From: Calliopsis andreniformis
Taxonomy: Eukaryota > Arthropoda > Insecta > Hymenoptera > Andrenidae
Assembly (NCBI RefSeq): GCF_051401765.1
Contig: NW_027480449.1
Span: forward strand, 4,154,001-4,218,000
Reading direction: 5' to 3'
Length of the DNA stretch: 64,000 nt
In this document: positions 40,443-53,360 of the stretch, one piece after another
How the letters are laid out: every line of letters begins with the position of its first letter
How positions within the stretch are numbered: position 1 is the stretch's first letter
Program-made: the position numbers and the translations under genes
Notes under the pieces: generated by a model
What the model saw: the letters and a program-made list of their open reading frames with translations, nothing else
The model's database searches: none
What the model was told of the DNA's origin: nothing

Positions 40443-41637
40443 TGAGGGCTGAAGATTGAGGATTCAGGATTGAGGATTCAGAATTGAGGTTTGAGGACTG
40501 AGGATTAAGGATTGAGGATTGAGGATTGAGGATTGAGGATTGAGGATTGAGGATTGAGGATTGAAGATTGAGGATTGAGGTTTGAGGATTGACGATTGAG
40601 GATTGAGGATTCAGGATTGAGGATTCAGGATTGAGGATTCAGGATTGTGGTTCGAGGACAGAGGATTGAGGCTTGAGGATTGAGGATTGAGGATTGAGGA
40701 TTGAGGATTGAGGATTGAGGATTTCAGATTGAGGATTGGGTATTGAGGATTGAACATTGAGGATTGAGGATTGAGGATTGAGGATTGAGTATTGGGGATT
40801 GCGGATTGAACATTGAGGATTGAGGATTGAGGATTGAGGACTGAAGATTGAATATTGATGATTGAAGATTGATGATTGAGGATTGAGAGTCGTGGATTGA
40901 GGACGAGGACTGAGGGTTGAGTATTGATGTCTGAGGTCTGAGGATTGAGGATTGAGGATTGAGAATTGAGGATTGAGGATTGAGGACTGAAGATTGAGGA
41001 TTGGGTATTGAGGATTGAAGAATGAGGATTGAGGATTGAGGATTGAGGATTGAGGATTGAAGATTGAGTATTGAGGATTGAAGATTGAGGATGGAGGACC
41101 GAGGATTGAGGATTGAGGATTGAGGATTAAGGATTGAGGATTGAGGATTGAAGATTGAGTATTGAGGATTGAAGATTGAGGATTTTGGATTGAGGATTGA
41201 GGATTGAGTATTGAAGATTGAGGATTGGGGATTGAGGACTGACGATTGAGGATTGAGTATTGAGGATTGAGAATTGAGGATTGAGGATTGAAGATTGAGT
41301 ATTGAGGATTGCAGATTGGGAATTGAGGATTGAGGATTGAGGATTGAAGATGAGGGCTGAGGGTTGAGGATTGATGTTTGAGGACTGAGGATTGAGGATT
41401 GAGGATTGAGAGTTGAGGATCGAGGGTTGAGGATTGAAGATTGAGGATTGGGTGTTGAGGATTGAAGAATGAGCATTGACGATTGAGGATTGAGGATTGA
41501 GGGTTGAAGATTGAGGATTGAGGATTGAGGTTTGAGGATTGAAGATTGAGAATTGAGGGTTGAAGATTGATGATTGAGGATTGAAGATTGAGGATTGAGG
41601 ATTGAGGATTGACGATTGAAGATTGAGGATTGCGGAC

Positions 41638-41777
41638 TGAGAGTTGATGGTTGAGTGATGAGGATTGATGTTTCTGGATAGAGATATGAAGATTGCAGAT
41701 TGAGTATTGCGTATGGAAAACTCTGATCTGAGGATACTCTAGTGAGGATTGAGGATTGACAACTGAGTGTTGAGGAC
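41638..41777 (+). repeat. 140-bp divergent island, type C
   Basis: C island of the second unit, 1,335 bp after the B island, which is one heptamer less than in the first unit. Confidence 0.9.
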
Positions 41778-43940
41778 TGAGGGCTGAAGATTGAGGATTC
41801 AGGATTGAGGATTCAGGACTGTGGTTTGAGGACTGTGGATTGAGGATTGAGGATTGGGGATTGAGGATTGAGGATCGAGGATTGAAGGTTGAAGATTGGG
41901 TATTGAGAATTGAACATTGAGTATTGAGGATTGAGGATAGAGGATTGAGGATTGAGGATTGAGAATTGAGGATTGAGGATTGAGGATTGAGGATTGAGGA
42001 TTGAGGATTCAGGATCGAGGATTCAGGATTGAGGATTCAGGATTGTGGTTCGAGGACAGAGGATTGAGGCTTGAGGATTGAGGATTGAGGATTGAGGATT
42101 GAGGATTGAGAATTGAGGATTTAAGATTGAGGATTGGGTATTGAGGATTGAACATTGAGGATTGAGGATTGAGGATTGAGGATTGAGGACTGAAGATTGA
42201 ATATTGATGATTGAAGATTGAGGATTGGGGATTGAGGGATGTGGATTGGGGACCAGGACTGAGGGTTGAATATTGACGTTTGAGGTCTGAGGATTGAGGA
42301 TTGAGGATTGAGAATTGAGGATTGAGGATTGAGGATTGAAGATTCAGGATTGGGTATTGAGGATTGAAGAATGAGGATTGAGGATTGAGGATTGAGGCCT
42401 GAGGATTGAGAATTGAGAACTGAGGATGAGGACTGAGGGCTGAGGGTTGAGGTTTGAGGAATGAGGATTGAGTGTTGAGGATTGAGGATTGAGGATTGAG
42501 GATTGAGGATTGAGTACTGAAGATTGAGTATTGATGACTGAGGATTGAGGATTGAGGATTGTGTATTGAGGGTTGAGGATTGAGGATTGAAGATTGAGTA
42601 TTGAGGATTGAAGATTGAGGATTGAGTATAGAGGATCGAGGATTGAGAATGAGGGCTGAGGGTTGAGGTTTGAGGAATGAGGATTGAGGATAGAGGATTG
42701 GGGATTGATGATTGAGTATTGAGGATTGAAGATTGAGGATTGAGGATTGAGGATTGAGGATTCAGGATTCAGGATTCAGGATTGTGGTTCGAGGACAGAG
42801 GATTGAGGCTTGAGGATTGAGGATTGAGGATTGAGGATTGAGGATTGAGGATTGAGGATTTAAGATTGAGGATTGGGTATTGAGGATTGAACATTGAGGA
42901 TTGAGGATTGAGGATTGAGGGTTGAGGACTGAAGATTGAATATTGATGATTGAAGATTGAGGATTGGGGATTGAGGGATGTGGATTGGGGACCAGGACTG
43001 AGGGTTGAATATTGACGTTTGAGGTCTGAGGATTGAGGATTGAGGATTGAGAATTGAGGATTGAGGATTGAGGATTGAAGATTGAGGATTGGGTATTGAG
43101 GATTGAAGAATGAGGATTGAGGATTGAGGATTGAGGCCTGAGGATTGAGAATTGAGAACTGAGGATGAGGACTGAGGGCTGAGGGTTGAGGTTTGATAAA
43201 TGAGGATTGGGGGTTGAGGATTGAGGATTGAGGATTGAGGATTGAGGATTGAGTACTGAAGATTGAGTACTGATGACTGAGGATTGAGGATTGAGGATTG
43301 TGTATTGAGGGTTGAGGATTGAGGATTGAAGATTGAGTATTGAGGATTGAAGATTGAGGATTGAGTATAGAGGATCGAGGATTGAGTATGAGGGCTGAGG
43401 GTTGAGGATTGAGGGTTGTGGATTCAGGACGAGGACTGAGGGTTGAGTATTGACGTTTGAGGCCTGAGGATTGAGAATAGAGGATTGAGAATTGAGGATT
43501 GAGGATTGGGGATTGAAGATTGAGGATTGGGTATTGAGGATTGAAGAATGAGAACTGAGGATTGAGGATTGAGGATTGAGGATTGAAGATTGAGTATTGA
43601 GGATTGAAGATTGAGGATTGAGGATTGAGGATTGAGGATTGAGGATTGAGGATTGAGGATTGAGGATTGCGGATTGAAGATTGAGGATTGAGGATTGAGG
43701 ATTAAACGTTGAGTATTGAGGATTGAAGATTGAGGATTGATGATTGAGGATTGAGGATTGAGGATTGAGGATTGAGTATTGAAGATTGAGGATTGATGAT
43801 TGAGGATTGAGGATTGAGGATTGAGGATTGAGTATTGGCGATTGAGGATTGAAGATTGAGGATTGAGGATTGAGGATTAATGATTGAGTATTGAGGATTG
43901 AAGATTGAGAATTGAGGATTGAGTATTGAACATTGAGGAC

Positions 43941-44080
43941 TGAGTGTTGAGGGTTGAGTGATGAGAATTGATGTTTGTGGATAGAGATTTAAAGATTGCA
44001 GATTGGGTGTTGAGTATTGAAAACTGTGAATTGAGGATATTCTATTGGGGATTGAGGATTGACAACTGATACTTGAGGAC
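43941..44080 (+). repeat. 140-bp divergent island, type A (TTTAAAG subtype)
   Basis: Opens the third, incomplete 4.2-kb unit, 4,358 bp after 39583. Confidence 0.9.
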
Positions 44081-44660
44081 TGAGGGCTGAAGATTGAGGA
44101 TTCAGTATTGAGGATTCAGGATTGTGGTTTGAGGACAGAGGATTGAGGATTGAGGTTTGAAGATTAAGGATTGAGGATTGAGGATTGAAGATTGAGGATT
44201 GGGTATTGCGGATTGAATGTTGAGGGTTGAGGATTGAGGATTGAGGATTCAGGATTGAGGATTCAGGATTGAGGATTCAGGATTGTGGTTCGAGGACAGA
44301 AGATTGAGGCTTGAGGATTGAGGATTGAGGATTGAGTATTGAGGATTGAGGATTGAGGATTTAAGACTGAGGATTGGGTATTGAGGATTGAACATTGAGG
44401 GTTGAGGATTGAGGATTGAGGATTGAGTATTGGGGATTGCGGATTGAACATTGAGGATTGAGGATTGAGGATTGAGGACTGAAGATTGAATATTAATGAT
44501 TGAAGATTGATGATTGAGGATTGAGAGTTGTGGATTGAGGACGAGGACTGAGGGTTGAGTATTGATGTCTGAGGTCTGAGGATTCAGGATTGAGGATTGA
44601 GAATTGAGGATTGAGGATTGAGGATTGAGGATTGAGAATTGAAGATTCAGGATTGGGGAC

Positions 44661-44800
44661 TGAGTGTTAAGGGTTGAGTGATGAGGATTGATGTTTGTGG
44701 ATAGAGACTTGAAGATTGCAGATTGAGTATTGAGTATTGAAACCTGTGAATTGAGGATATTCTATTGAGGATTGAGGATTGACAACTGATTGTTGAGGAC
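44661..44800 (+). repeat. 140-bp divergent island, type B
   Basis: B island of the third unit, 720 bp after its A partner. Private change GTGTTAAGGG near its left edge. Confidence 0.9.
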
Positions 44801-45995
44801 TGAGGGCTGAAGATTGAGGATTCAGGATTGAGGATTCAGAATTGAGGTTTGAGGACTGAGGATTAAGGATTGAGGATTGAGGATTGAGGATTGAGGATTG
44901 AGGATTGAGGATTGAGGATTGAAGATTGAGGATTGAGGTTTGAGGATTGACGATTGAGGATTGAGGATTCAGGATTGAGGATTCAGGATTGAGGATTCAG
45001 GATTGTGGTTCGAGGACAGAGGATTGAGGCTTGACGATTGAGGATTGAGGATTGAGGATTGAGGATTGAGGATTGAGGATTTCAGATTGAGGATTGGGTA
45101 TTGAGGATTGAACATTGAGGATTGAGGATTGAGGATTGAGGATTGAGTATTGGGGATTGCGGATTGAACATTGAGGATTGAGGATTGAGGATTGAGGACT
45201 GAAGATTGAATATTGATGATTGAAGATTGATGATTGAGGATTGAGAGTCGTGGATTGAGGACGAGGACTGAGGGTTGAGTATTGATGTCTGAGGTCTGAG
45301 GATTGAGGATTGAGGATTGAGAATTGAGGATTGAGGATTGAGGACTGAAGATTGAGGATTGGGTATTGAGGATTGAAGAATGAGGATTGAGGATTGAGGA
45401 TTGAGGATTGAGGATTGAAGATTGAGTATTGAGGATTGAAGATTGAGGATTGAGGACCGAGGATTGAGGATTGAGGATTGAGGATTAAGGATTGAGGATT
45501 GAGGATTGAAGATTGAGTATTGAGGATTGAAGATTGAGGATTTTGGATTGAGGATTGAGGATTGAGTATTGAAGATTGAGGATTGGGGATTGAGGACTGA
45601 CGATTGAGGATTGAGTATTGAGGATTGAGAATTGAGGATTGAGGATTGAAGATTGAGTATTGAGGATTGCAGATTGGGAATTGAGGATTGAGGATTGAGG
45701 ATTGAAGATGAGGGCTGAGGGTTGAGGATTGATGTTTGAGGACTGAGGATTGAGGATTGAGGATTGAGAGTTGAGGATCGAGGGTTGAGGATTGAAGATT
45801 GAGGATTGGGTGTTGAGGATTGAAGAATGAGCATTGACGATTGAGGATTGAGGATTGAGGGTTGAAGATTGAGGATTGAGGATTGAGGTTTGAGGATTGA
45901 AGATTGAGAATTGAGGGTTGAAGATTGATGATTGAGGATTGAAGATTGAGGATTGAGGATTGAGGATTGACGATTGAAGATTGAGGATTGCGGAC

Positions 45996-46135
45996 TGAGA
46001 GTTGATGGTTGAGTGATGAGGATTGATGTTTCTGGATAGAGATATGAAGATTGCAGATTGAGTATTGCGTATGGAAAACTCTGATCTGAGGATACTCTAG
46101 TGAGGATTGAGGATTGACAACTGAGTGTTGAGGAC
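45996..46135 (+). repeat. 140-bp divergent island, type C
   Basis: C island of the third unit, 4,358 bp from the copy at 41638; no difference seen between the two. Confidence 0.9.
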
Positions 46136-46700
46136 TGAGGGCTGAAGATTGAGGATTCAGGATTGAGGATTCAGGACTGTGGTTTGAGGACTGTGGATTG
46201 AGGATTGAGGATTGGGGATTGAGGATTGAGGATCGAGGATTGAAGGTTGAAGATTGGGTATTGAGAATTGAACATTGAGTATTGAGGATTGAGGATAGAG
46301 GATTGAGGATTGAGGATTGAGAATTGAGGATTGAGGATTGAGGATTGAGGATTGAGGATTGAGGATTCAGGATCGAGGATTCAGGATTGAGGATTCAGGA
46401 TTGTGGTTCGAGGACAGAGGATTGAGGCTTGAGGATTGAGGATTGAGGATTGAGGATTGAGGATTGAGAATTGAGGATTTAAGATTGAGGATTGGGTATT
46501 GAGGATTGAACATTGAGGATTGAGGATTGAGGATTGAGGATTGAGGACTGAAGATTGAATATTGATGATTGAAGATTGAGGATTGGGGATTGAGGGATGT
46601 GGATTGGGGACCAGGACTGAGGGTTGAATATTGACGTTTGAGGTCTGAGGATTGAGGATTGAGGATTGAGAATTGAGGATTGAGGATTGAGGATTGAAGA

Positions 46701-48370
46701 TTCAGGATTGGGTATTGAGGATTGAAGAATGAGGATTGAGGATTGAGGATTGAGGCCTGAGGATTGAGAATTGAGAACTGAGGATGAGGACTGAGGGCTG
46801 AGGGTTGAGGTTTGAGGAATGAGGATTGAGTGTTGAGGATTGAGGATTGAGGATTGAGGATTGAGGATTGAGTACTGAAGATTGAGTTTTGATGACTGAG
46901 GATTGAGGATTGAGGATTGTGTATTGAGGGTTGAGGATTGAGGATTGAAGATTGAGTATTGAGGATTGAAGATTGAGGATTGAGTATAGAGGATCGAGGA
47001 TTGAGAATGAGGGCTGAGGGTTGAGGATTGAGGTATGAGGATTGAGGACTGAGGATTGGGGATTGATGATTGAGTATTGAGGATTGAAGATTGAGGATTG
47101 AGGATTGAGGATTGAGGATTGAGGATTGAGGATTGAGGATTGAAAATTGAGGACTGGGGACTGAGTGTTGAGGGTTGAGTGATGAGAATTGGCGTTTGTG
47201 GATAGAGATTTAAAGATTGCAGATTGAGTATTGGGTATTGAAAACTGTGAATTGATGATATTCCATTGAGGATTGAGAATTGACAAGTGATTGTTGAGGA
47301 CTGAGGTCTGAAGATTGAGGATTCAGGATTGAGGATCCAGGATTGAGGTTTGAGGACTGAGGATTGAGGATAGAGGATTGAGGATTGAGGATTGAGGATT
47401 GAGTATTGAGGATTGAGGATTGAAGATTGAGGATTGGGTTTTGCGGACTGAACATTGAGGATTGAGGATTGAGGATTGAGGACAGAATGTTGAGTATTGA
47501 TATTGAAGATTGATGATTGAGGATTGAGGGTTATGGATTGAGGACGAGGACTGAGGGTTGAGTATTGATGTCTGAGGTCTGAGGATTGAGGATTGTGGAT
47601 TGAGAATTGAGGATTGAGGATTGAGGATTGAAGATTGAGGATTGGGTATTGAGGATTGAAGAATGAGCATTGAGGATTGAGGATTGAGGATTGAGGATTG
47701 AAGATTGAGGATTGAGGATTGAGGTTTGAGAATTGAAGATTGAGTATTGAGGATCGTAGATTCAGGATTGAGGATTGAGGATTGAAGATTGAGGATTGAC
47801 GATTGAAGATTGAGGATTGGGTATTGAGGATTAAAGAATGAGGACTGAGGATTGAGGATTGAGGATTGAGGATTGAAGATTGAGTATTGAGGATTGAAGA
47901 TTGAGGATTGAGGATTGGGTATTGATGGTTGAACATTGAGGATTGAGGATTGAGGATTGAGGATTGAGGACTGAGGATTGAAGATTGAATATTGATGATT
48001 GAAGGTTGAGGATTGAGGATTGAGGGTTGTGGATTCAGGACGAGGACTGAGGGTTGAGTATTGATGTTTGAGGCCTGAGGATTGAGGATAGAGGATTGAG
48101 AATTGAGGATTGAGGATTGAGGATTGAAGATTGAGGATTGGGTATTGAGGATTGAAGAATGAGAACTGAGGATTGAGGATTGAGGATTGAGGATTGAAGA
48201 TTGAGTATTGAGGATTGAAGATTGAGGATTGACGATTGAGGATTGAGGATTGAGGATTGAGGATTGAGGATTGAGGATTGCGGATTGAAGATTGAGGATT
48301 GAGGATTGAGGATTAAACGTTGAGTATTGAGGATTGAAGATTGAGGATTGATGATTGAGCATTGAGGATT
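46701..48370 (+). repeat. Dispersed segment, relative of 620-2270
   Basis: Counterpart of the left-end segment; its first 0.4 kb is also the tail of the third 4.2-kb unit. A one-base loss near 47495 (GAGTATTGATATTGAAG) is private to this copy. Its last kilobase also resembles 5.9-7.4 kb at offset 41,341. Confidence 0.75.
47162..47301 (+). repeat. 140-bp divergent island, type D
   Basis: Type D copy immediately after the third 4.2-kb unit breaks off. A private GAGTATTGGGTATTG replaces GAGTATTGAGTATTG. Offset 46,081 from the D copy at 1081. Confidence 0.9.
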
Positions 48371-48558
48371 GAGGATTGAGGATTGAGGATTGAGTATTGA
48401 AGATTGGGGATTGATGATTGAGGATTGAGGATTGAGGATTGAGGATTGAGTATTGGCCATTGAGGATTGAAGATTGAGGATTGAGGATTGAGGATTAATG
48501 ATTGAGTATTGAGGATTGAAGATTGAGAATTGAGGATTGTGGATTGAACATTGAGGAC

Positions 48559-48698
48559 TGAGTGTTGAGGGTTGAGTGATGAGAATTGATGTTTCTGGAT
48601 AGAGATTTGAAGATTGCAGATTGGTTGTTGAGTATTGAAAACTGTGAATTGAGGATATTCTATTGGGGATTGAGGATTGACAACTGATTCTTGAGGAC
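48559..48698 (+). repeat. 140-bp divergent island, type A
   Basis: TTTCTGG sub-variant of type A, 1,397 bp after the D island. Followed by CAGACATGTGG, a private form of the CAGACTTGTGG flank. Confidence 0.9.
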
Positions 48699-49599
48699 TG
48701 AGGGCTGAAGATTGAGGATTCAGGATTGAGGATTCAGACATGTGGTTTGAGGACTGAGGATTGAAGATTGAAGATTGAGTATTGGGGGTTGAGGATTGAG
48801 GATTGTGGATTGAGGATTGAGGATGAGGGCTGAGGGTTGAAGATTGAGGTTTGAGGACTCAGGACTGATGATTGAGGATTGAGGATTGAGGATTGAGGAT
48901 TGAAGATTCAGTATTGAGGATTGAAGATTGAGGATTGAGGTTTGAGGATTGAGGATTGAGGATTGAGGATTCAGGATTGAGGATTCAGGATTGAGGATTC
49001 AGGATTGTGGTTCGAGGACAGAGGATTGAGGCTTGAGGATTGAGGATTGAGGATTGAGGATTGAGGATTGAGGATTGAGGATTGAACATTGAGGATTGAG
49101 GATTGAGGATTGAGGATTGAGTATTGGGGATTGCGGATTGAACATTGAGGATTGAGGATTGAGGATTGAGGATTCAGGATTGAGGATTCAGGATTGTGGT
49201 TCGAGGACAGAGGATTGAGGCTTGAGGATTGAGGATTGAGGATTGAGGATTGATGGTTGAGGATTGAGGATTGAGTATAGAGGATCGAGGATTGAGAATG
49301 AGCGCTGAGGGTTGAGGATTGGGGTTTGACGATTGAGGACTTAGGATTGAGGATTGAGGATTGAGGACTGAGAATTGAAGATTGAATATTGATGATTGAA
49401 GGTTGAGGATTGATGATAGAGGGTTGTGGATTCAGGACGAGGACTGAGGGTTGAGTATTGATGTTTGAGGCCTGAGGATTGAGGATAGAGGATTGAGAAT
49501 TGAGGATTGAGGATTGGGGATTGAAGATTGAGGATTGGGTATTGAGGATTGAAGAATGAGAACTGAGGATTGAGGATTGAGGATTGAGGATTGAAGATT

Positions 49600-51332
49600 G
49601 AGTATTGAGGATTGAGGATTGAGGCCTGAGGATTGAGAATTGAGAACTGAGGATGAGGACTGAGGGCTGAGGGTTGAGGTTTGAGGAATGAGGATTGAGT
49701 GTTGAGGATTGAGGATTGAGGATTGAGGATTGAGGATTGAGTACTGAAGATTGAGTATTGATGACTGAGGATTGAGGATTGAGGATTGTGTATTGAGGGT
49801 TGAGGATTGAGGATTGAAGATTGAGTATTGAGGATTGAAGATTGAGGATTGAGTATAGAGGATCGAGGATTGAGAATGAGGGCTGAGGGTTGAGGATTGT
49901 GGTTTGAGGATTGAGGACTGAGGATTGAGGATTGATGATTGAGTATTGAGGATTGAAGATTGAGGATTGAGGATTGAGGATTGAGGATTGAGGATTGAGG
50001 ATTGAGGATTGAAAATTGAGGACTGGGGACTGAGTGTTGAGGGTTGAGTGATGAGAATTGGCGTTTGTGGATAGAGATTTAAAGATTGCAGATTGAGTAT
50101 TGAGTATTGAAAACTGTGAATTGATGATATTCCATTGAGGATTGAGAATTGACAAGTGATTGTTGAGGACTGAGGTCTGAAGATTGAGGATTCAGGATTG
50201 AGGATCCAGGATTGATGTTTGAGGACTGAGGATTGAGGATAGAGGATTGAGGATTGAGGATTGAGGATTGAGTATTGAGGATTGAGGATTGAAGATTGAG
50301 GATTGGGTTTTGCGGACTGAACATTGAGGATTGAGGATTGAGGATTGAGGACAGAAGGTTGAGTATTGATGATTGAAGATTGATGATTGAGGATTGAGGG
50401 TTATGGATTGAGGACGAGGACTGAGGGTTGAGTATTGATGTCTGAGGTCTGAGGATTGAGGATTGAGGATAGAGAATTGAGGATTGAGGATTGAGGATTG
50501 AAGATTGAGGATTGGGTATTGAGGATTGAAGAATGAGCATTGAGGATTGAGGATTGAGGATTGAGGATTGAAGATTGAGGATTGAGGATTGAGGTTTGAG
50601 AATTGAAGATTGAGTATTGAGGATTGAAGATTCAGGATTGAGGATTGAGGATTGAGGATTGAGGATTGACGATTGAAGATTGAGGATTGGGTATTGAGGA
50701 TTGAAGAATGAGGACTGAGGATTGAGGATTGAGGATTGAGGGTTGTGGATTCAGGACGAGGACTGAGGGTTGAGTATTGATGTTTGAGGCCTGAGGATTG
50801 AGGATAGAGGATTGAGAATTGAGGATTGAGGGTTGAGGATTGAAGATTGAGGATTGGGTATTGAGGATTGAAGAATGAGAACTGAGGATTGAGGATTGAG
50901 GATTGAGGATTGAAGATTGAGTATTGAGGATTGAAGATTGAGGATTGAGGATTGAGGATTGAGGATTGAGGATTGAGGATTGAGGATTGAGGATTGCGGA
51001 TTGAAGATTGAGGATTGAGGATTGAGGATTAAACGTTGAGTATTGAGGATTGAAGATTGAGGATTGATGATTGAGCATTGAGGATTGAGGATTGAGGATT
51101 GAGGATTGAGTATTGAAGATTGGGGATTGATGATTGAGGATTGAGGATTGAGGATTGAGGATTGAGTATTGGCGATTGAGGATTGAAGATTGAGGATTGA
51201 GGATTGAGGATTAGTGATTGAGTATTGAGGATTGAAGATTGAGAATTGAGGATTGTGGATTGAACATTGAGGACTGAGAGTTGAGGGCTGAGTGATGAGA
51301 ATTGATGTTTCTGGATAGAGATTTGAAGATTG
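49600..51332 (+). repeat. Dispersed duplication, at least 1.73 kb, copy 1
   Basis: Matches 62268-64000 at a constant offset of 12,668, including the D island, GATCCAGGATTGATG and GAGGATAGAGAATTG (50463). Differences are denser in the first 0.3 kb (GTGTTGAGG/GGGGTTGAGG, GAGTATAGAGG/GAGTATTGAGG) than later. Confidence 0.87.
50031..50170 (+). repeat. 140-bp divergent island, type D
   Basis: Type D copy whose twin lies 12,668 bp away at 62699. Both are followed by GATCCAGGATTGATG, where the copies at 1081 and 47162 have GATTGAGG. Confidence 0.9.
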
Positions 51333-51414
51333 CAGATTGGTTGTTGGGTATTGAAAACTGTGAATTGAGGATATTCTATTGGGGATTGAGGATTGACAAC
51401 TGATTCTTGAGGAC
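51275..51414 (+). repeat. 140-bp divergent island, type A
   Basis: TTTCTGG type A with left edge TGAGAGTTGAGGGCTGAG and GTTGTTGGGTATTG, 1,244 bp after the D island. Confidence 0.9.
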
Positions 51415-52700
51415 TGAGGGCTGAAGATTGAGGATTCAGGATTGAGGATTCAGACTTGTGGTTTGAGGACTGAGGATTGAAGATTGAAGATTGAGTATTG
51501 GGGGTTGAGGATTGAGGATTGAGGATTGAGGATTGAGGATGACGGCTGAGGGTTGAAGATTGAGGTTTGAGGACTCAGGACTGAGGATTGAGGATTGAGG
51601 ATTGAGGATTGAGGATTGAAGATTCAGTATTGAGGATTGAAGATTGAGGATTGAGGTTTGAGGATTGAGGATTGAGGATTGAGGATTCAGGATTGAGGAT
51701 TCAGGATTGAGGATTCAGGATTGTGGTTCGAGGACAGAGGATTGAGGCTTGAGGATTGAGGATTGAGGATTGATGATTGAGTATTGAGGATTGAGGATTG
51801 AGGATTGAACATTGAGGATTGAGGATTGAAGATTGAGTATTGAGGATTGAAGATTGAGGATTGAGGATTGACGATTGAGGATTGAGGATTGAGGATTGAG
51901 GATTGAGGATTGATGTTTGAGGTCTGAGGATTGAGGATAGAGGATTGAGGATTGAGGATTGAGGATTGAGGATTGAGGATTCAGGATTCAGGATTCAGGA
52001 TTGAGGATTCAGGATTGTGGTTCGAGGACAGAGGATTGAGGCTTGAGGATTGAGGATTGAGGATTGAGGATTGAGGATTGAGGATCGAGGATTGAAGATT
52101 GTAGATTGGGTATTGAGGATTGAACGTTGAGGATTGAGGATTGAGGATTGAGGATTGAGGATTGAGGATTGAAGATTGAATATTGATGATTGAAGGTTGA
52201 GGATTGAGGATTGAGGGTTGTGGATTAAGGACGAGGACTGAGGGTTGAGTATTAACGTTTGAGGTCTGAGGATTGAGGATAGAGGATTGAGAATTGAGGA
52301 TTGAGGATTGAGGATTGAGGATTGAGGATTGAAGATTGAGGATTGGGTATTGCGGATTGAATATTGAGGGTTGAGGATTGAGGATTGAGAATTGAGGATT
52401 GAGGATTGAGGATTGAGGATTGAGGATTGAGGATTGAGGATTGAGGATTGAGGATTAAACGTTGAGTATTGAGGATTGAAGATTGAGGATTGATGATTGA
52501 GGATTGAGGATTGAGGATTGAGGATTGAGGATTGAGTATTGAAGATTGAGGGTTGATGATTGAGGATTGAGGATTGAGGATTGAGGATTGAGTATTGGCG
52601 ATTGAGGATTGAAGATTGAGGATTGAGGATTGAGGATTAATGATTGAGTATTGAGGATTGAAGATTGAGAATTGAGGATTGAGGGTTGACCATTGAGGAC

Positions 52701-52840
52701 TGAGTGTTGAGGGTTGAGTGATGAGAATTGATGTTTCTGGATAGAGATTTGAAGATTGCAGATTGGTTGTTGAGTATTGAAAACTGTGAATTGAGGATAT
52801 TCTATTGGGGATTGAGGATTGACAACTGATTCTTGAGGAC
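52701..52840 (+). repeat. 140-bp divergent island, type A
   Basis: TTTCTGG type A, preceded by the rare unit TTGACCATTGAGG. It opens the first 1,049-bp duplication unit. Confidence 0.9.
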
Positions 52841-53287
52841 TGAGGGCTGAAGATTGAGGATTCAGGATTGAGGATTCAGAATTGTGGTTTGAGGACTGAG
52901 GATTGAAGATTGAAGATTGAGTATTGGGGGTTGAGGATTGAGGATTGAGGATTGAGGATTGAGGACGAGGGCTGAGGGTTGAAGATTGAGGTTTGAGGAC
53001 TCAGGACTGAGGATTGAGGATTGAGAATTGAGGATCGAGGATTGAGGATTGAAGATTGAGGATGGGGTATTGAGGATTGAAGAATGAGGATGGAGGATGG
53101 GCGATTGAGGATTGAGGATTGAAGATTGATTATTCAGGATTGGAAATTGACGATTGAGGATTGAGGATTGAGGATCGAGGATTGAGGATTGAGGATTGAA
53201 GATTGAGTATTGTGGATTGATGATTGAGGATTGAGGATTGAGGATTGAGGATTGATGATTGAGAATTGAAGATTGAGGATTGGGGAC

Positions 53288-53360
53288 TGAGTGTTGAGGG
53301 TTGAGAGATGAGGATTGATGTTTGTGGATAGAGATTTGAAGATTGCAGATTGAGTATTGA
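53288..53360 (+). repeat. 3'-truncated type B island
   Basis: Normal left half with GAGAGATGAGGATTG, then the sequence leaves the island after GATTGCAGATTGAGTATTGA and continues with GGTTTGAGGATTG. The right half (CTGTGAA, TATTCTA, GACAACTG) is missing. It lies 587 bp after an A island, as a B island should. Confidence 0.88.

Larger units (their letters stand above)
39583..43940 (+). repeat. Higher-order repeat unit, 4,358 bp, copy 2
   Basis: Longer than copy 1 by 202 bp, equal to 28 heptamers plus one 6-mer. The additional material at about 42.47-42.75 kb includes GTGTTGAGG and GTACTGAAG blocks. Private variants are GAGGATGGAGGACCG (41088) and TTGATAAATGAGG (43194). Confidence 0.88.
43941..47118 (+). 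repeat. Higher-order repeat unit, 4.2-kb family, copy 3 (incomplete)
   Basis: Follows copy 2 at offset 4,358 for about 3.18 kb. It then breaks off in a run of consensus heptamers and joins the D-island segment. Near 47020-47060 several substitutions cluster compared with copy 2, suggesting the end was exchanged with another lineage. Confidence 0.85.

Noticed and set aside
46479..48362. 627-codon minus-strand open reading frame, and similar ones at 28871-30169, 32495-33793, 5037-6329, 5813-7021, 61597-62823 and 48971-50155
   Set aside because: They encode only degenerate ILNPQSS heptads, overlap one another in different frames with the same product, and begin and end at variant heptamers. No signal peptide, domain, ribosome-binding site or codon bias is seen. 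Openness follows from the repeat unit.
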